Assembly: GCF_009857445.1 (NCBI RefSeq)
Contig: NZ_WWCN01000014.1
Span: 157,036-221,035, forward strand
Direction: 5' to 3'
DNA from: Duganella flavida
GTDB taxonomy: Bacteria > Pseudomonadota > Gammaproteobacteria > Burkholderiales > Burkholderiaceae_D
DNA: 64,000 nt
Below the pieces are notes generated by a model. That model did not search any database. It worked only from the letters and a program-made list of their open reading frames with translations, and was not told the origin of the DNA. This document shows, piece after piece, positions 44,425 to 52,394 of this stretch (its first letter is position 1; each line of letters begins with the position of its first letter). A program made the translations under genes and the position numbers.

Positions 44425-45330
44425 TTGAGCATTTCCAGCATGACGGGCTACGCGGTCGCCACCAGTGAAAGTGCGGCGGGAACTTTGACCATTGAAATCA
44501 AGAGTGTGAACTCACGGTTTTTGGACTTGCAGTTCCGAATAAACGACGATTTGCGTGCGCTTGAACCCGATTTACGCGCGGCGATCATGGCCGCCATCAC
44601 CCGCGGCAAAGTCGAACTGCGACTGAGTTTTGGCCGCAAAGCCGCCACCACAGGTACGCAGGCGCTGAATCTGCCCCTATTAACCGAATTACAACGCTTG
44701 CAGAGCGAAGTCGCTGGCTTGTTCGCCGGTGTGCAAACGATGTCAGTAGCTGAACTACTGCGCTGGCCGGGCGTGATCGAAGAAGCGCAAATCGGCCAGG
44801 AGTCGCTGCAGGCTGACGTGGCCACCCTCACCGCGCGCACCGTGGAAGCGTTCGTGCACAGTCGTCAGCGCGAAGGCGCGGCGCTGGAAGCCATGCTGGT
44901 GTCGCGGATTGAAGCGATGGAAGGCATCGTCAAGCGCATCACGCCGCTGATTCCGCAAGTAGTGGCAGCGTTCCAGCAAAAGGCAGTGGAACGCATGCAG
45001 GATGCGCTGGGCCTGGCTTGCCAAGGCTCGAATTCGGCGCTGTCGCGCCAGGATGCGCTGGAGCGGATACGCCAGGAAGTGATTTTGTACGGCATCCGTA
45101 TCGACGTGGCGGAAGAACTGGGCCGCCTGTCGGCGCACCTGACCGAGACGCGCCACATCCTGAAAAAAGGCGGCCAGGTCGGCAAGCGCCTGGACTTCAT
45201 GATGCAGGAGCTGAACCGCGAAGCCAACACCCTCGGCGCCAAAGCCTCGGTGAAGGAACTGGCCGACGCTTCGATGGAGCTGAAACTGCTGATCGAACAG
45301 ATGCGGGAACAGGTTCAGAACCTCGAATAA
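44425..45330 (+). CDS. yicC: YicC/YloC-family endoribonuclease
   Basis: 301 residues from a TTG at 44425, giving MSISSMTGYA, which matches the family start (SMTGYA or SMTAFA). An ATG at 44440 would remove that conserved N-terminus. GGGGAT lies upstream. Family motifs are EIKSVNSRFLDLQFR, the central GRVELR-like GKVELRLSFGRK, and the C-terminal GKRLDFMMQELNREANTLGAKA. Members are hexameric RNases acting on small RNAs or mRNAs. Usually next to gmk; here 3 kb of other genes intervene. A terminator follows. Confidence 0.93.
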   Translation: MSISSMTGYAVATSESAAGTLTIEIKSVNSRFLDLQFRINDDLRALEPDLRAAIMAAITRGKVELRLSFGRKAATTGTQALNLPLLTELQRLQSEVAGLFAGVQTMSVAELLRWPGVIEEAQIGQESLQADVATLTARTVEAFVHSRQREGAALEAMLVSRIEAMEGIVKRITPLIPQVVAAFQQKAVERMQDALGLACQGSNSALSRQDALERIRQEVILYGIRIDVAEELGRLSAHLTETRHILKKGGQVGKRLDFMMQELNREANTLGAKASVKELADASMELKLLIEQMREQVQNLE

Positions 45331-45333
45331 AAC

Positions 45334-45358
45334 AAAGGAGCTCCGGCTCCTTTTTTTT
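45334..45358 (+). terminator. Rho-independent terminator of yicC
   Basis: AAAGGAGC / TCCG / GCTCCTTT followed by a run to eight T; immediately after the yicC stop. Confidence 0.9.
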
Positions 45359-45469
45359 ACGCCCAGATTATTCACTCATATGAATAAAGCTTTTGCGATT
45401 AGCGGATTTATCCAACAATGATGTAGCGCTACAGTGGTGTCACTCCAACTTCTTTTTGAAAGCGACATC

Positions 45470-45865
45470 ATGAAAAACGCCAGCCAATTACTGACCGCCT
45501 ACCTCGATAATATTCAGGACCCTGCCGTCGCTGCGGCCTTGTTTGCCGATGACGGCGTACTGGAACTGCCTTCGCTGTCTTCGCTGGGCATCAACGCCCG
45601 CGCTGTAGGTCCCGCCGCCATCGCAGCCTTCATCGGCGGCCTGCTAAAAAACGTGCCCGAGTTCCGCTTTCACAACGTGCAGCTGTTGATCGAAACCGCA
45701 GACCAGGCCTTCGGCGAATACAGCGTCGAAGCCAAAGTCCTCTCGACCGGCAAGCTCTACAAACAAACCTACGCCGGCCGCTTGGTCGCCAAAGACGGCA
45801 AAATCCAACTCCTGCGCGAAGCCCTCGACACCTACGCCGCGTCCCAAGCCTTCACCCCTGACTGA
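45470..45865 (+). CDS. SnoaL/NTF2-like fold protein
   Basis: 131 residues from ATG 45470 (MKNASQLL). The small cone-shaped NTF2-like pattern is seen: helix with LLTAYLDNIQDPAVAALFADDGVLELP-type features, split by the motif FADDGVLELPS. A second half of antiparallel strands (RFHNVQLLIE, GEYSVEAKV, YAGRLVAKDGKI) follows. Related proteins are ketosteroid-isomerase-like enzymes or ligand carriers of unknown role. No partner gene suggests a substrate. Located in the accessory stretch between yicC and gmk. Confidence 0.75.
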   Translation: MKNASQLLTAYLDNIQDPAVAAALFADDGVLELPSLSSLGINARAVGPAAIAAFIGGLLKNVPEFRFHNVQLLIETADQAFGEYSVEAKVLSTGKLYKQTYAGRLVAKDGKIQLLREALDTYAASQAFTPD

Positions 45866-45882
45866 CCCGCTTGCTTGATGTA

Positions 45883-45923
45883 CCTCGTTGCCTGTAGTAG
45901 CTTAGAACTACAGCCAAACGAGG
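45883..45923. promoter_or_regulatory. nested palindrome, operator of the Phd/PIN module
   Basis: Two nested inverted repeats: CCTCGTT (45883-45889) with AACGAGG (45917-45923), and CTGTAGT (45892-45898) with ACTACAG (45907-45913). The element ends 7 bases before the antitoxin start. It is well placed for autorepression by the antitoxin or the complex. Confidence 0.65.
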
Positions 45924-45930
45924 TGCCATC

Positions 45931-46188
45931 ATGACGAGCACAACTCTGTCCTCCCGGGAATTTAATCAGCAGTTCAATAAACCAGCCAAAGCCGTCATCA
46001 ACGGCCCAGTGTTCGTGACAGAGCAGGGCCAAACGAGTTACGTACTCCTGAATTTTAAGGACTACCAACGTCTTATTCGAGAGCACAGCAATATGGCCGA
46101 GCTACTTTCCGTGCCAGAATTGGCTGCTAACATTGACTTCGATCCGCCACGTTCAGCAGAAATAGCGCGGGGAGCAGATTTGTCATGA
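45931..46188 (+). CDS. Phd/YefM-family antitoxin
   Basis: 85 residues. The N-terminal DNA-binding half has the Phd pattern LSSREFNQQFNKPAKAVINGPVFVTEQG (split here: SREFNQQFNKPAKAV, then GPVFVTEQGQTSYVLL). The C-terminal half is a flexible toxin-binding tail with a DFDPPRS-like segment as commonly seen with PIN toxins. Its stop overlaps the toxin start (ATGA at 46185-46188). A nested palindrome lies just upstream. Confidence 0.88.
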   Translation: MTSTTLSSREFNQQFNKPAKAVINGPVFVTEQGQTSYVLLNFKDYQRLIREHSNMAELLSVPELAANIDFDPPRSAEIARGADLS

Positions 46189-46604
46189 CATATCTGCTCG
46201 ACACCAATATCGTATCTGAGTTGAGGAAGGCCGCAGGCAAGGCACATCCCAATGTCGTTCGTTGGAAACTCAGCGTCGATGCCAGTCCACAGCACCTGTC
46301 GGCGATTACTATTCACGAGTTAGAGCTCGGCATCTTACTGCTGGCACGACGCAACGCAGTCGGTGGTGACTCGTTGCGCTACTGGCTTCAAAATCAAATA
46401 CTAATCTCATATGCCGGTCGAATTATCCCTGTTGACACAGCCATTGCGCAGCAAAGCGCCGCGCTGCATGTCGATCAAAGCCGTCCTTGGGCAGATGCTT
46501 TGATCGCCGCGACAGCGCTTGTCCACGATTTGACTGTGGTTACTCGCAACGTGAGTGACTTTGAATCGACTGGTGTACCCGCGCTCAATCCTTGGTTACA
46601 CTAG
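46185..46604 (+). CDS. PIN-domain toxin (VapC/FitB-like)
   Basis: 139 residues. The PIN acidic tetrad is visible: Asp6 in LLDTNIVSEL, Glu45 in TIHELELGI, Asp104 in WADALIAATA and Asp125 in TRNVSDFE. PIN toxins are metal-dependent RNases that cut tRNA or rRNA until neutralised by the cognate antitoxin. Coupled to the Phd-type antitoxin by an ATGA overlap. Base composition looks less GC-rich than neighbours (codons such as ATA, TTA, AAT), consistent with recent acquisition. The 3' end overlaps the convergent monooxygenase gene by 9 bases. Confidence 0.9.
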   Translation: MTYLLDTNIVSELRKAAGKAHPNVVRWKLSVDASPQHLSAITIHELELGILLLARRNAVGGDSLRYWLQNQILISYAGRIIPVDTAIAQQSAALHVDQSRPWADALIAATALVHDLTVVTRNVSDFESTGVPALNPWLH

Positions 46605-46883
46605 TTGGTTCAGCTTGAGGATTTGTACGTCGGCTTTGCCGCCGACGGATTTGAGGAGTTCCTGGAAGTGCGGCGTGGCTTCGTGTTCGGCCAGCGCGGC
46701 TTCGTCGCGCCAGGCTTCGAGCATGATGAAGCTGGCGTGGTTGCCCAGGTCGATGTGCAGATCGTAGCGGATGCAGCCGGCTTCGGCGCGGCTTGGCGGC
46801 ACGATGCGCTCCAACGCTTCACGCACCAGCACTTCGTGGCCTTCTTTGGCAGTGATGGTGGCGACGATGATCAGGTCTTTCAT
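46596..46883 (-). CDS. antibiotic-biosynthesis-monooxygenase (ABM) fold protein, YgiN-like
   Basis: 95 residues, usual for the dimeric alpha/beta ABM fold. The start IIVATITAKEGHEV, the middle EAGCIRYDLHIDLGN and SFIMLEAWRDEAALAEHEAT are family-typical of putative quinol monooxygenases. Cytoplasmic; it may act on quinols or simply bind small aromatics. It stands alone, convergent with the toxin gene and upstream of the FKBP gene. Confidence 0.87.
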   Translation of the reverse strand: MKDLIIVATITAKEGHEVLVREALERIVPPSRAEAGCIRYDLHIDLGNHASFIMLEAWRDEAALAEHEATPHFQELLKSVGGKADVQILKLNQLV

Positions 46884-46944
46884 GGCATATCCTGTGTGGA
46901 ATTAAACCCCGATACTATCAGGACACAGGATATGCCGCAGGCGG

Positions 46945-47409
46945 TCAGTTGACCGCTACCAGTTCGATCTCGAAGATCAAGGTGGCGTTGCCCGGAATGC
47001 TGGAGAAGCCCGAGGCGCCATAGCCCAACGACGGCGGAATGGTGACGACGCGCTTGCCGCCCACCTTCATGCCAAGCACACCGCTGTTAAAACCAGAGAT
47101 CACTTGCAACGGATTGGCGTTCACCACAAAGCTGAACAGGCTGCCAGTGCCGACATTGCTGTCGAACTTGGTGCCGCGCAGATCGCTGCGGCTGCCATCA
47201 AACAGATAGCCGGTGTAACGCACGGAAGCCGTTTTGCCGGTGGCTGCCTCGGCGCCGGTGCCGATCACTTGGTCTTCAATCTTGAGCGCGGTCGGTGGTT
47301 GCACACCTGCCGCTGGAGAGGAAGTCGAGCTGTCGCCGCCACCGCCGCCGCAAGCCACCAGTGCGACCGCGCACACGGCGGCTGCAATCATTTGAAACGT
47401 AGATTTCAT
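46945..47409 (-). CDS. FKBP-type peptidyl-prolyl isomerase, lipoprotein
   Basis: 154 residues. The signal peptide ends at a lipobox LVAC (Cys20), followed by a Gly/Ser linker (GGGGGDSSTSS). The FKBP domain (about 42-154) shows VRYTGYLFDGS, GTKFDSN, LQVISGFNSGVLGMKVGGKR and IPPSLGYGASG, covering the proline-binding pocket. It should assist protein folding at the membrane on the periplasmic side. The insertion SDLRGTK between GS and FDSN is unusual but short. Confidence 0.92.
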   Translation of the reverse strand: MKSTFQMIAAAVCAVALVACGGGGGDSSTSSPAAGVQPPTALKIEDQVIGTGAEAATGKTASVRYTGYLFDGSRSDLRGTKFDSNVGTGSLFSFVVNANPLQVISGFNSGVLGMKVGGKRVVTIPPSLGYGASGFSSIPGNATLIFEIELVAVN

Positions 47410-47506
47410 AATCTCCTTGTTGGATGTTTTATTTGAATAACGGGGCCGCAGTGTAGCAGATCAATCCCGTGTAGACTGAGGCATCAATACCCATAGGAGA
47501 TGGAAG

Positions 47507-48250
47507 ATGGCGCAGATTAGAGTCGGCATCGGCGGTTGGGACTTCGCACCGTGGCGCGAGACGTTTTATCCGAAAGACGTGCCGGTTAAAAAGCAGCTTG
47601 AATATGCCAGCTCACAACTGACCAGCATCGAAATCAACGGCACCTTCTACCGCACCGCCAAGCCCGAACACTTCGCCAGCTGGGCCGCCAAAACGCCCGA
47701 CGATTTCGTCTTCTCCGTGAAAGCCACACGCTACGCCACCAACCGCAAGGTGCTGGCCGAAGCTGGCGAATCAATCGAGCGTTTCATGGATAGCGGCCTC
47801 ACCGAACTGGGCGACAAACTCGGCCCCATCCTGTGGCAGCTGGCGAACACCAAGCAATTCGACCCCGACGACCTGGAAGCCTTCTTCAAACTGCTGCCCG
47901 CCAAACTCGGCACACGCAAACTGCAGCACGTGCTGGACGCCCGCCACGACAGCTTCCTGAGCGACGACTACCTCAAGCTGGCGCGCAAATACAAGGTCGC
48001 CACCGTCATCACCGATTCACCGAAATATCCCAATTTCACCGAGCTCACTGGCGAATTCACCTACGCCCGCCTGATGAACGCGCAAAGTGATGTCGAAACC
48101 GGCTACACCAAGCCAGCCTTGAAGAAATGGGTCGCGCAAGCACAGCAGTGGCAGCAGCAAAGCAAGTCCGGCAAGGCCTACATCTACTTCATCAACGGCG
48201 CCAAGGAGCGCGCGCCTGCCGCAGCGCAGCATTTCCTCTCCTTGTTGTAA
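47507..48250 (+). CDS. DUF72 family protein
   Basis: 247 residues, a TIM-barrel-like DUF72 family member of unknown biochemical role. Family motifs are VGIGGWDFAPWRETFYP, SIEINGTFYRT, FVFSVKATRYATNRK and FINGAKERAPAAAQHF near the end. An AGGAG site precedes the ATG. It immediately precedes the gmk promoter; no metabolic partner is adjacent. Confidence 0.9.
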   Translation: MAQIRVGIGGWDFAPWRETFYPKDVPVKKQLEYASSQLTSIEINGTFYRTAKPEHFASWAAKTPDDFVFSVKATRYATNRKVLAEAGESIERFMDSGLTELGDKLGPILWQLANTKQFDPDDLEAFFKLLPAKLGTRKLQHVLDARHDSFLSDDYLKLARKYKVATVITDSPKYPNFTELTGEFTYARLMNAQSDVETGYTKPALKKWVAQAQQWQQQSKSGKAYIYFINGAKERAPAAAQHFLSLL

Positions 48251-48251
48251 A

Positions 48252-48281
48252 TTGAACTCCCGCCGTTGCTCTTGGTAAAAT
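48252..48281 (+). promoter_or_regulatory. sigma-70-like promoter of gmk-rpoZ-spoT
   Basis: TTGAAC (48252-48257), 18-base spacer, TAAAAT (48276-48281), about 50 bases before the gmk ATG. Confidence 0.5.
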
Positions 48282-48334
48282 ACATCTTTGGGCGACGGAA
48301 AATATCGCCCGCTGACGTTTTTGAAAGATCAACC

Positions 48335-48973
48335 ATGAGCTCAACCAACGCCTTCTCGGGCAGCCTGTTCGTTGTCGCTGCGCCGTCCGGCGCCGGCAAG
48401 TCCACGCTGGTCAACGCGCTGCTGGCCCAGGAACCGACCATCAAGCTGTCGATTTCCACCACCACCCGCGCGCCGCGTCCGGGCGAAACCCACGGCAAGG
48501 AATACTACTTCACCACGGCGGAAGATTTCGTCGCACGCACCAAACAGGGCGAGTTCCTGGAGTGGGCGGAAGTACACGGCAACTACTACGGTACCTCGCG
48601 CCTGATGGTGGAAGACCAGATGAAATCCGGCACCGACGTGCTGCTGGAAATCGACTGGCAAGGCGCCCGCCAGGTCAAGAAACTGTTCCCGCAAGCGGCC
48701 GGCATTTTCATCCTGCCGCCATCCATCGCAGCGCTGGAAGAACGCCTGTACAAACGTGCGACGGATGAGCCGCACGTGATCACCAAGCGCCTGCTGGCGG
48801 CGGGCGGCGAAATCGCCCACGCCCCCGAGTTCGAGTATGCTATTATCAACGAAGAATTCGACGTAGCGCTGTCGGAACTGACAGCGATCGTCCGAGCGGC
48901 CCGTTGCCGGTTTGCGCAACAAGCGGCGCGCAGCGCCTCGCTCTTTGCCCAACTGGGCATCCACGCTGAATAA
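48335..48973 (+). CDS. gmk: guanylate kinase
   Basis: 212 residues from ATG 48335; the frame is open upstream but the family start is FVVAAPSGAGKSTLVNALL. Gmk phosphorylates GMP to GDP. The P-loop PSGAGKST lies near residue 17, the GMP-binding signature is STTTRAPRPGETHGKEYYF, and EWAEVHGNYYGTSR and LEIDWQGARQVKK follow. First gene of gmk-rpoZ-spoT, a common proteobacterial set around guanine nucleotides and the stringent response. Confidence 0.96.
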   Translation: MSSTNAFSGSLFVVAAPSGAGKSTLVNALLAQEPTIKLSISTTTRAPRPGETHGKEYYFTTAEDFVARTKQGEFLEWAEVHGNYYGTSRLMVEDQMKSGTDVLLEIDWQGARQVKKLFPQAAGIFILPPSIAALEERLYKRATDEPHVITKRLLAAGGEIAHAPEFEYAIINEEFDVALSELTAIVRAARCRFAQQAARSASLFAQLGIHAE

Positions 48974-49002
48974 ATAAATACACAAGATTTTAGGAGTTAT
49001 AG

Positions 49003-49206
49003 ATGGCCCGCATTACGATTGAAGATTGTCTGAAGAGCATACCTAACCGTTTCCAGCTGACCCTGGCCGCAACCTACCGCGCACGTCAGCTGTTGCAAGG
49101 CCACACCCCTAAGGTGGAAGCCAAGGATAAACCTACCGTTGTCGCCCTGCGTGAAATCGCTGCCGGCAAAGTCGGTCTGGAAATGTTGAAAAAAGTCCCA
49201 ATGTAA
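49003..49206 (+). CDS. rpoZ: RNA polymerase omega subunit
   Basis: 67 residues, at the short end for omega as usual in betaproteobacteria. It begins MARITIEDCLKSIPNRFQLT, carries the beta-prime-binding helix and AAxYRARQL (AATYRARQL), and ends ALREIAAGKVGLEML. Omega helps assemble RNA polymerase and forms part of a ppGpp site. AGGAG lies before the ATG. Between gmk and spoT. Confidence 0.95.
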   Translation: MARITIEDCLKSIPNRFQLTLAATYRARQLLQGHTPKVEAKDKPTVVALREIAAGKVGLEMLKKVPM

Positions 49207-49287
49207 GTTGGGACCGCGTTCCCGAACAATGTGAATGATGCGGTATAGTAGTAGTGAAACATTCTCATCGAGACGGAACGCGAACGT

Positions 49288-51624
49288 ATGAATCTGATTC
49301 CTGCAGATCCTACTCTGAGTGACAAGCCTGCCAAGGCGAAAAAGCCGGCCAGCAAGCCGGCTAAAGTCATGTCCGGGCCTGCAGCCAGCGATAGCACTGA
49401 AGCTCTGTCCGCACCACCTGCCTCCCCTCCTGCTCCACCTGTGATTTCTTCGTCGCCTCTGGCCACGCCTCCTGCCCTGACGGCCGGTGTTGCGTCGGTG
49501 TCTCATCTGTCTGAAAAACTGGCTGAATACATGAACGCTGCCGACCTCAAAAAGGTCAAGGAAGCGTATCGCTTTTCGGACGAAATGCACCTTGGGCAAC
49601 TGCGCAAGTCGGGCGAGCCTTACATCTCGCATCCGATTGCCGTGGCCGAAATCTGCGCCGATTGGAAGCTGGACGCGCAAGCCATCATGGCCGCGCTGCT
49701 GCATGATGTGATGGAAGACCAGGACGTCAAGAAGGAAGAGCTGATCGAGCGCTTTGGCGCTCCGGTAGCGAATCTGGTGGATGGTCTGTCCAAGCTGGAA
49801 AAAATCGAGTTCCAAAGCCAGATCGAAGCGCAAGCGGAAAACTTCCGCAAGATGCTGCTGGCCATGGCCTCGGACGTGCGCGTGATCCTGATCAAGCTGG
49901 CCGACCGCCTGCACAATATGCGCACCATGGATGTGATGAAGCCGGCCGCCAAGGCCCGCATCTCCAAAGAGACCATGGAAGTGTATGTGCCGATTGCACA
50001 CCGTCTCGGCCTGAACAATATCTACCGCGAATTGCAGGACCTGTCGTTCGCCCACCTGTTCCCGCTGCGCTATCGCACGCTGGGCAAGGCCGTGAAGGCG
50101 GCGCGCGGCAATCGCCGTGAGGTGGTCAAGAAGATCCTGGAGTCGGTGAAAAACACGCTGTCGATGGCGAATATCGAGGCCGAGGTGTATGGCCGCGAGA
50201 AGACGCTGTACGGCATCTACAAGAAAATGCGTAGCAAGCACCTGTCGTTCTCGCAGGTGCTGGACGTGTACGGCTTCCGCGTGGTGGTCGACAGCTTCCC
50301 GAATTGCTACGTGGCGCTGGGCACCCTGCACTCGCTGTATAAGCCGATGCCGGGCAAGTTCAAGGATTACATTGCGATCCGCAAGCTGAATGGCTACCAG
50401 TCGCTGCACACCACGCTGATTGGTCCATACGGCACGCCGGTCGAGTTCCAGATCCGCACCCAGGAAATGCATCGCACTGCCGAATCGGGCGTGGCGGCGC
50501 ACTGGCTGTACAAGAATGGCGAAGCGAATATGTCGGACTTGCAGCAGCGTACCCACGCGTGGCTGCAATCGCTGTTGGATATCCAGCAGCAGACTGGCGA
50601 CTCGGCTGAGTTCCTGGAACACGTCAAGGTCGACTTGTTCCCCGATTCGGTCTACGTGTTCACGCCGAAATCGAAAATCATCGCGCTGCCGCGCGGAGCG
50701 ACGCCGATTGACTTTGCGTATGCCATCCACACTGGCATTGGCGATCATACGGTGTCGGTCACGATTAATAATGAGCCGGCGTCGCTGCGCACTGAGCTGC
50801 GTAATGGCGATATCGTTGAGATTGTGACGGATTCGGCTTCGCGGCCTAGCCCGAGCTGGCTGTCGTTTGTGCGCACGGGTAAAGCGCGCTCGGCGATTCG
50901 CCACCACCTGCGCACGATTAATCTGCCGGAGTCGATTGCGCTGGGCGACCAGCTGCTGTCGCAGGCACTGACGTCGCTCGGCGTGCCCCCGGAGCTGGAA
51001 GATCATCTGGTCGAGCGCCTGCTGAAGGAATCGAGCGCCAAATCGCTGGACGAGCTGTATGCCGATATCGGCGTCGGCAAGCGCATGGCGGCGCTGGTGG
51101 CGCGGCATATCTTTGGCTTGCGCGGCGGCGAGTCGGCTAGCGCGCCGATTGATCACAATAGCGCGGCTGAACTGGACCCGGTCACTATTTGCGGTAGCGA
51201 AGGTGTGTCGGTGCAGCTGGCGCCGTGCTGTTTGCCGATCCCGGGTGATTCGATTATTGGCCAGCTGCGCCGTGATCAGGGTCTGCTGGTGCACACGGCC
51301 GACTGCCAGCTAGCCAAGCGCCAGAAGACCAAGGAACCGGACCGCTGGATCGCCGTCAAGTGGGGCACGGAACTGAACCGCCGTTTCGACAGCCGCATCA
51401 AGCTGCTGATCAACAACGAGAAAGGTATCTTGGCGCGCGTGGCGGCGGAGATTGGCGAATCGGATGCCAACATCACCTTCGTCGGCATGGACGAGGACAA
51501 AGAACACGTGCTGCACCAGTTGCGCTTCACCATCCAGGTGAAGGACCGTGTGCATCTGGCAGGCCTGCTGCGCAATGTGCGCCGCGTGGCAGGCGTCAAC
51601 CGCATCCTGCGCGAGCGCAGTTAA
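49288..51624 (+). CDS. spoT: bifunctional (p)ppGpp synthetase/hydrolase SpoT
   Basis: 778 residues, long-RSH type. An N-terminal Pro/Ala-rich extension (about 1-75) precedes the HD hydrolase domain with HDVMED at 139-144, indicating active ppGpp breakdown. The synthetase domain contains YGFRVVVD and RKLNGYQSLHTT. TGS (VYVFTPKSKIIALPRGATPIDFAYAIHT region), helical and C-terminal ACT domains follow. It balances ppGpp in starvation. Coupled in the gmk-rpoZ-spoT order. Its stop is 1 base before a REP unit. Confidence 0.95.
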   Translation: MNLIPADPTLSDKPAKAKKPASKPAKVMSGPAASDSTEALSAPPASPPAPPVISSSPLATPPALTAGVASVSHLSEKLAEYMNAADLKKVKEAYRFSDEMHLGQLRKSGEPYISHPIAVAEICADWKLDAQAIMAALLHDVMEDQDVKKEELIERFGAPVANLVDGLSKLEKIEFQSQIEAQAENFRKMLLAMASDVRVILIKLADRLHNMRTMDVMKPAAKARISKETMEVYVPIAHRLGLNNIYRELQDLSFAHLFPLRYRTLGKAVKAARGNRREVVKKILESVKNTLSMANIEAEVYGREKTLYGIYKKMRSKHLSFSQVLDVYGFRVVVDSFPNCYVALGTLHSLYKPMPGKFKDYIAIRKLNGYQSLHTTLIGPYGTPVEFQIRTQEMHRTAESGVAAHWLYKNGEANMSDLQQRTHAWLQSLLDIQQQTGDSAEFLEHVKVDLFPDSVYVFTPKSKIIALPRGATPIDFAYAIHTGIGDHTVSVTINNEPASLRTELRNGDIVEIVTDSASRPSPSWLSFVRTGKARSAIRHHLRTINLPESIALGDQLLSQALTSLGVPPELEDHLVERLLKESSAKSLDELYADIGVGKRMAALVARHIFGLRGGESASAPIDHNSAAELDPVTICGSEGVSVQLAPCCLPIPGDSIIGQLRRDQGLLVHTADCQLAKRQKTKEPDRWIAVKWGTELNRRFDSRIKLLINNEKGILARVAAEIGESDANITFVGMDEDKEHVLHQLRFTIQVKDRVHLAGLLRNVRRVAGVNRILRERS

Positions 51625-51673
51625 CCCGCACTGCCACGCGGGGTCTGACCCCGTACGGGGTCAGACCCCTAAG
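51625..51673. repeat. REP-type palindrome, copy 2, next to its RAYT gene
   Basis: Perfect 30-base palindrome: GGGGTCTGACCCC (51640-51652), GTAC, GGGGTCAGACCCC (51657-51669). The flanks CCCGCACTGCCA (51625-51636) and TAAG (51670-51673) match copy 1 (6778-6825) in inverse orientation. It lies between spoT and the transposase-like gene. Confidence 0.88.
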
Positions 51674-51692
51674 TGGTAACGCGTGCGTATCG

Positions 51693-52331
51693 CTAAGGTC
51701 GTGGGTTGGATGCGCCCCACCCCTTATCCCCTAACATCCCATTCCCATTCGCTGCGGCACGAATTTCTGCAATCTGCATAGGGGTGAGGGTTTCCTGAAA
51801 TAGTCTCAAATACGCCTGCCGCCGCTCGTTGTCATTCATTCCCAGACGCCGGTACACCGAATGCGGCGTCAGCAACGCATCATGCCTTCCCTCCGCATTT
51901 GAACGGTAGCTTGACCACTTATAGTTCCCCGGGAATCGCACCATCCCAGCCCTCACCGGGTTCATTTCAATATACCGCTGGCAGGCCAGCAAATACCCCT
52001 CCGTCTGCACCAGACAACTCTTATACCGCCCATCCCACGGCGACCCCGTCGTCTGATGCCGATGATTGAAGTACTGCGCATACTTCTGCGTCACACCTTT
52101 CATCATCGCAGCTAGTTGCCTGGCATCCTCCACGCTCACCAGCAAATGCACATGATTACTCATCAGCACATAGGCATGCACCTCGCACCGCGCAATCACC
52201 GTCTCCTCATGCAACCACTGTCGAAACTCAACAAAATCATCATCAACAAAAAAGCACCTCTGCCTGTCATGCCCGCGCTGAATCACATGCAACGGAACTG
52301 CCGGCAATACCAAACGTGAATGTCGAGGCAT
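51693..52331 (-). CDS. REP-associated tyrosine transposase (RAYT, Y1 HUH family)
   Basis: 212 residues from ATG 52331 (GGGAG 8 bases before; an in-frame start at 52358 is possible). The family start is RHSRLVLPAVPLHVIQRGHD. The HUH metal motif appears as SNHVHLLV (His60, His62) and the likely nucleophile is Tyr120 in CQRYIEMNPVRAGMV. RAYTs nick DNA at REP palindromes and are thought to spread them; they are usually single-copy and vertically inherited. The C-terminal about 60 residues are typical of the longer RAYT group. A REP unit lies 20 bases beyond its 3' end. Confidence 0.9.
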   Translation of the reverse strand: MPRHSRLVLPAVPLHVIQRGHDRQRCFFVDDDFVEFRQWLHEETVIARCEVHAYVLMSNHVHLLVSVEDARQLAAMMKGVTQKYAQYFNHRHQTTGSPWDGRYKSCLVQTEGYLLACQRYIEMNPVRAGMVRFPGNYKWSSYRSNAEGRHDALLTPHSVYRRLGMNDNERRQAYLRLFQETLTPMQIAEIRAAANGNGMLGDKGWGASNPRP

Positions 52332-52394
52332 GGCATCTCTCCCAAAGTGTCTCGCCAAATTAGCAAGCCTGTGGGAGCCTGGTTCTGACCCAGC

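Noticed and set aside
48997..51294. 765-codon minus-strand frame opposite rpoZ and spoT
   Set aside because: Shadow frame; spoT has all domains intact.
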